Positions 5,748-12,293 of a stretch of DNA of 13,374 bases are shown here, piece after piece. Origin of the DNA: Coriobacteriia bacterium (GTDB lineage Bacteria; Actinomycetota; Coriobacteriia; WRKU01; WQUG01); contig WQVS01000031.1 in NCBI GenBank assembly GCA_009785705.1, forward strand, positions 1-13,374, in the 5' to 3' direction. The translations under genes and the position numbers were made by a program. The notes under the pieces are model-generated. The model saw only the letters and a program-made list of their open reading frames with translations, ran no database searches and was not told the origin of the DNA. Each line of letters starts with the position of its first letter. The stretch's first letter is position 1.

Positions 5748-6941
5748 TCAACCAGAGAAAAAATCATCCGGCAAATTCAATCGCGCTATTGATTCGCGCA
5801 ATGCGGTAGTAAATTTAATATTTTCTTGGCTACTGCCAACCGTCACACGCAAACAATTCTCAAGCCCTGGTGCACTAGCAAAGTTGCGGACATAAATGTC
5901 ATGAATATCATAAAGTCTTTGCCACAGCTCCTGTGCCCTATCAACACGGAACAACAGATAGTTTGCCTGAGATGGCCATACCTTCATGCCCTTATTGCTG
6001 TCTGCCATATCTTGCAACACCTTATAGAGCCATTTGCGCTCTTTGATGATGTCGGCGATTCCCTGGTCAAACTCTGCTAAGTTATCCATCACCAGTTGAC
6101 CTGTCCATTGGGTGAAGCTATTAACCGAATAAGGCATGCGCACACGAGCAAGCATGTCGATTACCTCAGGCTGAGCCAGCACATAACCCAGGCGCATGCC
6201 AGCCAAAGAATAAGCCTTCGAAAAGGTGCGAAGTATGACCATGTTGGGATACTTATCCAAATAGCGCAGCATGCTCTGTCCACTAAACTCGAAATAAGCC
6301 TCGTCTACCACAACAAGAGCATTGCTGGCCTCGATAATCCTACACACATCAGGTTCAGGCATAAGTTGTCCTGTTGGATTACTAGGATTATCCAAAAAGC
6401 ATAAATCTATATGCTGATTTTGTAGCAAGTCAACTGCAGCTTCGGTGTCAATGGCGTAACTTTCAGGGTCTCGCGGCAGATTAATAACCTCTGCTTCTAG
6501 TACTTCTGCATAGATACGATACATTGAAAAGGTCGGGGTGAATTGAAGCACTTTACGACGTCGTGAGGAATCACTACTGGATATACCGTCCCTCTGTACA
6601 GCATCCTTCCTGCCCTTACCATGGTCATTTCCGCCCCAGGCAAGCATGATGTCCAGGAGCAATTCGTCTCCCCCATTGCCTAGAAGTACACAATCAGAAT
6701 CAATGCTATTAAAGTTTGCGATTTGATTGCGTAGCTTCTGCCCTAAAGGATCTGGATAACGATTAAAGGCAAAGTCCTCAATTCCTGCCTGCAGTTGCGT
6801 GCGTATAGATGCTGGTACATTAAAGGGGCTCTCATTTGCTGCAAGAATCAATTTATTCTCAGGCATCTCGCCACTATAAGGCTTTAGCTTCTCTAAAGCT
6901 TGTCTGGGACTACAGACTCTTTGTGACTCTTTACTGCTCAT
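5748..6941 (-). CDS. hisC: Histidinol-phosphate aminotransferase
   Basis: 397 aa from the preferred start. A PLP-dependent fold-type I aminotransferase that converts imidazole acetol phosphate plus glutamate to histidinol phosphate. Family motifs: LAANESPF, NRYPDPLGQKLR, LLGNGGDELL, FLDNPSNPTGQ, VVVDEAYFEF, and the PLP lysine in TFSKAYSLAGMRLGY (K242). The length exceeds the usual 350-370 because of a hydrophilic insert of about 25 residues (Lys, Arg, Asp, Ser-rich, encoded at about 6555-6629). The insert splits the normally continuous 'AWGGPGRKVL' region just after the cofactor phosphate-binding segment. Two starts are possible: ATG at 6956 without a ribosome binding site, and ATG at 6941 with GAGGA 8 bases upstream; the latter is chosen. 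The gene overlaps hisD by 11 bases. Confidence 0.94.
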   Translation of the reverse strand: MSSKESQRVCSPRQALEKLKPYSGEMPENKLILAANESPFNVPASIRTQLQAGIEDFAFNRYPDPLGQKLRNQIANFNSIDSDCVLLGNGGDELLLDIMLAWGGNDHGKGRKDAVQRDGISSSDSSRRRKVLQFTPTFSMYRIYAEVLEAEVINLPRDPESYAIDTEAAVDLLQNQHIDLCFLDNPSNPTGQLMPEPDVCRIIEASNALVVVDEAYFEFSGQSMLRYLDKYPNMVILRTFSKAYSLAGMRLGYVLAQPEVIDMLARVRMPYSVNSFTQWTGQLVMDNLAEFDQGIADIIKERKWLYKVLQDMADSNKGMKVWPSQANYLLFRVDRAQELWQRLYDIHDIYVRNFASAPGLENCLRVTVGSSQENIKFTTALRESIARLNLPDDFFSG

Positions 6942-8244
6942 TGGACATGTCCTCATTGATATCAGCTACGCGTAGGCGGACTGCTTCTGCGTGTGCCCAA
7001 AGACCTTCAATATCAGCTACCGCTGTCACGTCATCTGCTTCTGCCATTAGAGCATCTGCACTGTAGGACAACACGCTTGAGCTCTTCACGAAGTCATCCA
7101 CACGCAAGGGCGATGAAAAACGTGCTGTTCCTTGTGTTGGCAAGGTATGATTAGGGCCTGCGCTATAATCGCCAATAGATTCTGGCGTCCAAGGACCAAG
7201 GAAAATAGCCCCTGCATTAGTTATGTCACCCAAGAGAGCATGCGGGTCATGAGTCAAAACTTCTAAATGTTCAGGAGCGATAAAGTTACTCGCTGCTACA
7301 GCATCATCCATAGCTTCACATAGCAATACAACCCCGTGATTTTCCAGAGACTCACGCGTGATGTCAGCTCGCTTGGACTGCCTTAACAATTCGTCCAATT
7401 CAAGCTCGACCTTATCAGCTAAGCTGGCGTCAGTTGTGACCAGATAGCATGCCGCCAAAGGATCATGCTCTGCCTGAGCCATAAGGTCGATGGCCACATA
7501 GCGTGGATTTGCTGTTTTGTCAGCTAACACTAACACCTCTGAGGGACCTGCAATCATATCAATACCCACTGTGCCCTGAACCAGCTTCTTCGCTGCAGCC
7601 ACATAGGCATTTCCAGGCCCCGTAATCTTATCTACAGCAGAGATACTCTCTGTTCCATAGGCAAGCGCTGCAATTGCCTGTGCACCACCAACTTTATATA
7701 TTTCATCTACCCCTGCAATGCGACAGGCTAACAATGTTGAGGTAACAATGCTGCCTTCTGTATCTGGTGGCACAACAACAGCAATCTCTGGCACTCCTGC
7801 CACAACAGCAGGGATGACATTCATCAGCACCGTACTAGGATAATCGGCGCGTCCTCCCGGCACATAAATGCCGACGCGCTGAATAGGAGTCACTTGCTGT
7901 CCAACTAACACCCCTTTACGCGGAGTTGCATACCACGATTGCTGTACTTGACGTTCATGAAAATCTCTAATGCGGTCTGCACAGTTCGACAGTGCCTGAA
8001 CAAGTGCTGTATCAGCCTTGTCGAAAAGCGTACTTAGCTCTTCATTGCTTACCCGCAAATCTTCAAGCTTTGCCCCGTCAAAGCGCTCTGTGTAATCATG
8101 CAGTGCCTTATCGCCACGCGCTCTTACATCAGCAATAATGTCAGCAGCAACTGTCTCAATACCTGCATCAATGCCCCCACTGCGCTGCAAGAGGTCCTCT
8201 GTTAACCTTTGACCGCGCTCTAGCTGTATGCGCCTCATCTTCAC
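6931..8244 (-). CDS. hisD: Histidinol dehydrogenase
   Basis: 437 aa, the usual length. It carries out the last two steps of histidine synthesis, the NAD-dependent oxidation of histidinol through histidinal to histidine. Zinc ligands match the E. coli pattern: Q257 and H260 (AQAEHD), D359 (GDYSAGPNH) and H418 (GLWAHA). The general base pair E325-H326 lies in FIAPEHLEV. NAD-site motifs RVGIYVPGGRADYPSTVLM and KITGPGN are present. The start is GTG at 8244, overlapping the hisZG stop as GTGA, with GAGGA 8 bases upstream. An ATG six bases further in (8238) is a less well spaced alternative. It overlaps hisC by 11 bases, so the two are translationally coupled. Confidence 0.96.
   Translation of the reverse strand: MKMRRIQLERGQRLTEDLLQRSGGIDAGIETVAADIIADVRARGDKALHDYTERFDGAKLEDLRVSNEELSTLFDKADTALVQALSNCADRIRDFHERQVQQSWYATPRKGVLVGQQVTPIQRVGIYVPGGRADYPSTVLMNVIPAVVAGVPEIAVVVPPDTEGSIVTSTLLACRIAGVDEIYKVGGAQAIAALAYGTESISAVDKITGPGNAYVAAAKKLVQGTVGIDMIAGPSEVLVLADKTANPRYVAIDLMAQAEHDPLAACYLVTTDASLADKVELELDELLRQSKRADITRESLENHGVVLLCEAMDDAVAASNFIAPEHLEVLTHDPHALLGDITNAGAIFLGPWTPESIGDYSAGPNHTLPTQGTARFSSPLRVDDFVKSSSVLSYSADALMAEADDVTAVADIEGLWAHAEAVRLRVADINEDMSNEQ
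6950..6954 (-). promoter_or_regulatory. Ribosome binding site of hisC
   Basis: GAGGA on the minus strand, 8 bases before the ATG at 6941. It overlaps the alternative ATG at 6956 and therefore argues for the shorter protein. Confidence 0.6.
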
Positions 8245-10022
8245 GAGCTGCTTCCTCTCATCTCAAGGATATTTTCTAGTTTTTCGGCTAACTCCATTAC
8301 ACGTGAATCAGTACGTGCTGCAGAATACTGTGTTACAAACCTAGCTGTGCTCGGCAATACTCTATCAACAACCTGTAGATTGTTTTCACGCAAAGTCGTG
8401 CCTGTTTGAGTGATATCTACAACGACATCAGCAATGCCAATCAGTGGAGCAAGTTCAATATTTCCGTTCAATTTAACGATTTCAACCTGAATCCCACGCT
8501 CATCAAAGAACTGTTGAGTCAGGCGGGGATACTTCGTAGCAACACGAATAGTGCCTAAGCGCAAGCTCAGTTCATCTAGGCTACAATCTAGGCTGTCTGG
8601 TGCTGCAACAACAAATTCACAGCCTCCAAATTTAAGATCAACCAACTGCAGTAAAGGAAAATCTGCTTCCACTAAAGTGTCACGGCCACTAATGCCGATG
8701 TCAGCTGCACCACGCGAAACATAGATGGCAACATCGGTAGGTTTCGCAATGATAATGTCGAAATCATCATTAACAATTCGCAGAGTACGTCCAGGATTCC
8801 TTAGACCAGGCACATTAATTCCTGCCTGCTCCAATAAATCAATACAATCGTCATACAGCTTACCTTTAGGAACAGCAATACGAAGTGGAGGTGACACCTT
8901 GGCACTACTGGTTCTTGCGGGAGCAGTCTCGCTAAATTTTTCCAAGGAAACATCCTCATATGAAGCCACGATTCGTTCAAGCGACGCAAGGTTGTAGCCA
9001 AAACCTGCAGCAGGCATTTTACACCCAAACTGCTCCATCAGCCTATCGTAACGTCCGCCACTTCCAAGAATGCGTGCTCTGCCATCTTTCGCCGTCGCAT
9101 AAAGCTCAAAAATAAGTCCAGAATAATATTCAAAATGAGGTGTCAGAGAAAAGTCTACAACTAGCTTTTGACTACTGTCACACAGGTTCAACTGGCTCAT
9201 GATTGCGCTATAATTTCTTCTCAAATTATCCAAAGCTTTAAGTCCGCGTTCATTGCCCTTTAGCAATAGCGCTGCCCTATCAAGAGCATCAAGTCCCCCT
9301 CGTAAACCAACAAGCTCCCTTAATGCAAGAGCACTTTGGTCTGGGAGTGCCCCATTAACTATTAATTCTTTTACCTTGATAAAGTCACCACTGCGCCAAG
9401 CAGAATAGAAGGCACTCTTCCAGTCACTATCTAATAAATCTGCCTCCAGCAGTGAATTGAAGACGGTAACATCGCTTAAGTGAAGCCTACAATCGGGTAT
9501 CCCTGCCGCTTCAAGCCCGCCCAGAGCAAGACCAAGCACTTCTTCATCTGCTGTTTCATGCGTTAAGCCAAAACATTCAAGTCCTAGTTGGGTTACCTGT
9601 CGGTCACTACCCCGAAGTGATTCCTGTTCACGGAATACATCGGCCACATAGCGCAACCTATAAGGAGGCTCTATCAAAGAGAAGCACGTAGCAACAACAC
9701 GCGCCAAAGATCCCGTCACATCGCTTCTAAGGGCTATTAGATTGCCATCAACATCAACAAAACGAAAGGTATCACGCAGATTATTATCATCACCAATACA
9801 GGTGCTGTTTTCAGATGCATCACTAGCGTTACTTTGCCCCTTAAGTAGCGTCTCTGGATACTCAACACTGGGAGTTTCCACTAGCTCATAACCAGCTTCA
9901 GAGAAATAGGAACTAACCTTTGCAATTAGATTTTCACGGCGAGCAGCTTCTGCAAAAAGAATGTCTCTAAAACCTCTAGGTTTACCTATGGATCGCTTAC
10001 CAGGTTGCTTATCTATGTTCAC
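8241..10022 (-). CDS. hisZG: ATP phosphoribosyltransferase, fused regulatory (HisZ) and catalytic (HisG) domains
   Basis: 593 aa, a head-to-tail fusion of two proteins that are normally separate. Residues about 14-352 are HisZ, a catalytically silent relative of histidyl-tRNA synthetase: GFRDILF, ALRSDVTGSLARV, YVADVFREQ, RQVTQLGLECFG, FEYYSGLIFELY and GGRYDRLM. Residues 353-378 are a Ser/Ala/Lys-rich linker. Residues 379-588 are a short-form HisG: RIAVPKGKLYDDC, IAKPTDVAIYVSRGAADIGI, FGGCEFVVAAP, VATKYPRL, LNGNIELAPL, and the PRPP loop DITQTGTTL. HisG condenses ATP with PRPP, the committed step. Short-form HisG lacks its own regulatory domain and depends on HisZ for activity and histidine feedback. 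No frameshift or stop separates the halves. The start is GTG at 10022, with AGGAG 7 bases upstream. It is the first gene of the his operon. Confidence 0.94.
   Translation of the reverse strand: MNIDKQPGKRSIGKPRGFRDILFAEAARRENLIAKVSSYFSEAGYELVETPSVEYPETLLKGQSNASDASENSTCIGDDNNLRDTFRFVDVDGNLIALRSDVTGSLARVVATCFSLIEPPYRLRYVADVFREQESLRGSDRQVTQLGLECFGLTHETADEEVLGLALGGLEAAGIPDCRLHLSDVTVFNSLLEADLLDSDWKSAFYSAWRSGDFIKVKELIVNGALPDQSALALRELVGLRGGLDALDRAALLLKGNERGLKALDNLRRNYSAIMSQLNLCDSSQKLVVDFSLTPHFEYYSGLIFELYATAKDGRARILGSGGRYDRLMEQFGCKMPAAGFGYNLASLERIVASYEDVSLEKFSETAPARTSSAKVSPPLRIAVPKGKLYDDCIDLLEQAGINVPGLRNPGRTLRIVNDDFDIIIAKPTDVAIYVSRGAADIGISGRDTLVEADFPLLQLVDLKFGGCEFVVAAPDSLDCSLDELSLRLGTIRVATKYPRLTQQFFDERGIQVEIVKLNGNIELAPLIGIADVVVDITQTGTTLRENNLQVVDRVLPSTARFVTQYSAARTDSRVMELAEKLENILEMRGSSS
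8253..8257 (-). promoter_or_regulatory. Ribosome binding site of hisD (GTG start)
   Basis: GAGGA on the minus strand inside the end of hisZG, 8 bases before the GTG at 8244 and 14 before the ATG at 8238. It favours the GTG. Confidence 0.55.
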
Positions 10023-10029
10023 TCCAGTT

Positions 10030-10034
10030 CTCCT
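10030..10034 (-). promoter_or_regulatory. Ribosome binding site of hisZG (GTG start)
   Basis: AGGAG on the minus strand, 7 bases before the GTG at 10022. It is a strong site supporting the GTG start. Confidence 0.7.
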
Positions 10035-10043
10035 AAGTAGTAA

Positions 10044-10061
10044 ATCTCATTCCTGTGAGAT
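10044..10061 (-). promoter_or_regulatory. Small hairpin in the hisZG leader
   Basis: Six-base perfect stem (ATCTCA / TGAGAT) with a 6-base loop, between the candidate promoter and the ribosome binding site. It is too small to be an attenuator by itself; its function is unknown. Confidence 0.35.
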
Positions 10062-10082
10062 ACATGTTTTCATTGGTAGATT

Positions 10083-10112
10083 ACTTTAGCACAGTAAAGT
10101 GATAAAGTGCAA
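10083..10112 (-). promoter_or_regulatory. Candidate his operon promoter with overlapping dyad
   Basis: On the minus strand TTGCAC (10107-10112) and an extended -10, TGC-TAAAGT (-10 at 10083-10088), are separated by 18 bases. ACTTTA at 10083-10088 (plus strand) faces TAAAGT at 10095-10100 and again at 10103-10108, giving a dyad with a repeated half-site across the promoter. Such a layout would suit a repressor. A transcript from here would have a leader of roughly 50-60 bases, too short for a T-box. Confidence 0.45.
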
Positions 10113-10142
10113 GCATCTGATTCAATTAATTTGATTGCTTAA
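10113..10142 (-). terminator. Weak AT-rich hairpin after the zinc-ribbon gene
   Basis: AAGCA and TGCTT flank an AT-rich, partly complementary stretch just after the TAG at 10144-10146. It lacks a GC-rich stem and a clear T-run, so it is at best a weak terminator separating the iscS-iscU group from the his operon. Confidence 0.2.
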
Positions 10143-10143
10143 A

Positions 10144-10860
10144 CTATCTTTCGACAATAAGTAGTCGCTTGCAGCTAGGACAGGTTACGATTCCTTCTGC
10201 TGCTTCGATTGCACTACGTTGTGCCATGGGTATCATGACTTGGCAGCCACCACATTTGCCATTTTCGTACAGTGCTACACCTATGCCATTTTTCGATTTA
10301 CGAACCTTTTCATAGCTGTCTACAGTCTCTTCGTTCACATTGGACAAAAGCTCTTTACGCTTTACCATAAGTGCGTCATGAACTGCTTTTAATTTCGTAA
10401 AATATGCTTTATATGCAGACATCTCATCTGCTTCAATCTTCTTTAATTGCTCAACTTTTTCTGCAGTGTCTGTTAAAGCACTTCCGAACTCTGCGCGCTT
10501 CTCCATAAGGTTCATGCCTTCGTTCTCGCGCTTTTCTTTTTGCTTCAGTAAGGTTTCCAACTCTTTGGATAGATTTTCAACTGCACGGTGATCACTTGAT
10601 TGTTGCATGGTTTCTTGATGAGTTTTCATGCGCCCATTAAATTCATCAACCTCTACCTGTAGTTCAGATGTCTTTTGCTCAAGGTCAGCGCGAGCTGCCT
10701 CGATTAAAGCAAGGCGCTTCTCCCCTTCTGCAATTTTTGCTCTTGCCGCTGCGATACGCTGCTTGTGGGGAGCCTTCTCTAGACCGTCACTTACTTGTCC
10801 TAGCTTGATGTCAATTTCTTGCACTTCAAGTAAGCTCTGCTCTTCTTTTGTTAATGCCAT
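10144..10860 (-). CDS. Coiled-coil C4 zinc-ribbon protein (zf-RING_7 / CT398-like family)
   Basis: 238 aa from the preferred start. Residues about 5-180 are a long charged alpha-helical coiled coil rich in Glu, Lys, Ala and Leu. The C-terminal 45 residues hold a zinc ribbon with CxxC pairs C203/C206 (CGGC) and C227/C230 (CPSC). This architecture is a widespread bacterial family of uncertain function; a nucleic-acid or protein-binding role is often proposed but not shown here. In Actinobacteria it is typically the neighbour of a Nif3-like protein and an RNase HI fusion, and both are present in this window. The ATG at 10860 has GAGGA 5 bases upstream. A GTG at 10872 would add four residues but lacks a ribosome binding site. 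The gene is 68 bases downstream of the Nif3 gene and probably in its operon. Confidence 0.85.
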   Translation of the reverse strand: MALTKEEQSLLEVQEIDIKLGQVSDGLEKAPHKQRIAAARAKIAEGEKRLALIEAARADLEQKTSELQVEVDEFNGRMKTHQETMQQSSDHRAVENLSKELETLLKQKEKRENEGMNLMEKRAEFGSALTDTAEKVEQLKKIEADEMSAYKAYFTKLKAVHDALMVKRKELLSNVNEETVDSYEKVRKSKNGIGVALYENGKCGGCQVMIPMAQRSAIEAAEGIVTCPSCKRLLIVER

Positions 10861-10865
10861 TTCAA

Positions 10866-10870
10866 TCCTC
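10866..10870 (-). promoter_or_regulatory. Ribosome binding site of the zinc-ribbon gene
   Basis: GAGGA on the minus strand, 5 bases before the ATG at 10860. It overlaps the alternative GTG at 10872 and so favours the ATG. Confidence 0.55.
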
Positions 10871-10928
10871 ACTTCGCGTTTTTCACTTATCGCAAGCTTT
10901 CTGTCTCCGCACTCTGCGTTAAGCGCAT

Positions 10929-11822
10929 CTAGTCATCTGCAAGATTTGTTCCAACAGAGATGGTATGCCACAAGGCCAATCTGTCTTCTTTGAACAGCTT
11001 GTTGTCAGCAATAGAAGTTCGCACATGGATAGCCTCTGCCATCAAGTCAACTAAGGGCAATTCTGACACATCATGCCCTAACTCAATCAGACTAAGTCCT
11101 GATTCAACAGCGGCCAGAGCCGCATGGTAACCAAACTCCCCTGAAATAAGAACGTCGGCACCTGCCACCTGAGCTTCAGCTATACGTCCGCCACCAGAGC
11201 CTGTAGCAGTCACAATCTTTTGCACTACAGTTTCCCCTGCACCATATACCCGAACACAACTTCCTGTAAGTTCCGCAACTTCAGCAGCTAACTGGTTAAG
11301 ACTGCGAGGACTATTTGCCTGCCACACTTCTCCATAAGGATCAGAGGCGGTCTGTTCATCTTTTTGACGAGGAAAGCCTCGCTCTGCAAGAATTGCTTGC
11401 AGCGAACCAACATGCTTGAAGTCTAATCTATCACCCCAATAACGGCGCGCAGATTCAGCTACATCTACATTGGTATGCGCAGCTATAACAGCAATGTCTG
11501 CTGATAGCGCAGCAGCAAGTACACGTTCTGGGTAGGTATTAGCGACATGCGTGATGTTAAAGCGACCATCACAGCTAAAACGAATGGGGTGATGACTCAC
11601 AATAAGGTTTGCACCCAATTTTTGTGCCTGATTAATTGCAGCAAGGCTAGGGTCTAGCGCAACTAGAACCCCACTAACCTGCATATTTCCGTCTCCTATG
11701 AGCAAGCCAACAGAATCGCCGTCAAAAGCATGCGCAAAAGGAAAGGTCTTATCAAGAGCAGAGAGTACATCTGTAACTTTTAACTCGGCATCTGCACCCA
11801 TATCGATCTCTGAAAAAGTCAT
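10929..11822 (-). CDS. Nif3-like dinuclear metal-centre protein
   Basis: 297 aa, Nif3/YbgI/DUF34 family (sometimes annotated GTP cyclohydrolase I type 2; the true substrate is unsettled). N-terminal half: HAFDGDSVGLLIGD, VLVALDPS, and the metal-binding IVSHHPIRF (H77, H78) and AHTNVD (D120). C-terminal half: SGEFGYH and LIELGHDVSELP, supplying H250 and E254. The usual dinuclear metal ligands are therefore all present. The central region (about 145-170) is hydrophilic and short, without the larger PII-like insert found in some members. The start is ATG at 11822, nine bases after the iscU stop; the ribosome binding site is weak, and ATG at 11801 is an alternative. It is probably co-transcribed with iscS and iscU, so a link to metal or cofactor supply is suggested by context only. 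Confidence 0.9.
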   Translation of the reverse strand: MTFSEIDMGADAELKVTDVLSALDKTFPFAHAFDGDSVGLLIGDGNMQVSGVLVALDPSLAAINQAQKLGANLIVSHHPIRFSCDGRFNITHVANTYPERVLAAALSADIAVIAAHTNVDVAESARRYWGDRLDFKHVGSLQAILAERGFPRQKDEQTASDPYGEVWQANSPRSLNQLAAEVAELTGSCVRVYGAGETVVQKIVTATGSGGGRIAEAQVAGADVLISGEFGYHAALAAVESGLSLIELGHDVSELPLVDLMAEAIHVRTSIADNKLFKEDRLALWHTISVGTNLADD

Positions 11823-11831
11823 TTGGCTACT

Positions 11832-12293
11832 CTAGTAATCTTCTTCGTCATGATGATCGTCATCTTCATGTGGGTCAAAATTAGGGTCGGCAGATTTAAT
11901 CTCACCACAAATAGGTTCGCGGCCCTGCTTTACCAAATAGTCATCGACTGCAACCTTTAAACCGTCGGTAGCAAGAACCGAGCAGTGCATTTTTGCACTA
12001 GGCAAACCACCCAATTCGTCAGCAACATCTTGCTTGGTCAACTTAACAGCATCTTTGATATTTTTACCTTTGATTAGCTCAGTCACTATGCTTGATGTTG
12101 CAATAGCTGCACCGCAACCCAAGGTTTGAAACTTTGCATCTTCTATCACATCACCATCATCAACAGTAATGCTAATTTTCATGATGTCTCCGCAGGAAAT
12201 ATTACCCACTTCACCAACACCATCAGCATCTTCAATAACACCAACATTGCGCGGGTTATTAAAATGATCCATTACCTTATCGCTATATATCAT
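11832..12293 (-). CDS. iscU: Iron-sulfur cluster scaffold protein IscU/NifU-N type
   Basis: 153 aa. It receives sulfur from the cysteine desulfurase and iron to build a transient [2Fe-2S] cluster. Ligand positions are C34 with D36 (ISCGD), C60 (LGCGAA) and H103-C104 (KMHCS), all conserved. The loop before the third Cys reads LPSAK rather than the LPPVK recognised by the HscA chaperone, which fits the absence of hscA/hscB nearby. The C-terminus is unusual: an extra Cys (C129) and then a tail of Asp, Glu and His (about residues 136-153), possibly metal-binding. There is no NifU-type C-terminal domain. The ATG directly follows the iscS stop (TAGATG), with GGAAAGGA about 10 bases upstream, so the two are tightly coupled. 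Confidence 0.93.
   Translation of the reverse strand: MIYSDKVMDHFNNPRNVGVIEDADGVGEVGNISCGDIMKISITVDDGDVIEDAKFQTLGCGAAIATSSIVTELIKGKNIKDAVKLTKQDVADELGGLPSAKMHCSVLATDGLKVAVDDYLVKQGREPICGEIKSADPNFDPHEDDDHHDEEDY

Noticed and set aside
8801..9028. Minus-strand 75-codon frame within hisZG, considered as a sign that HisZ and HisG are separate genes
   Set aside because: The main frame is continuous through the linker with no stop, and the 75-codon frame has no family resemblance.
10023..10143. T-box riboswitch or histidine leader peptide upstream of hisZG
   Set aside because: The leader between the likely promoter and the GTG is only some 50-60 bases, contains no run of His codons and no T-box-like sequence.
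10628..10993. 121-codon plus-strand open frame across the zinc-ribbon and Nif3 genes
   Set aside because: Antisense to two genes with clear family motifs; a Ser/Cys-rich translation typical of shadow frames.
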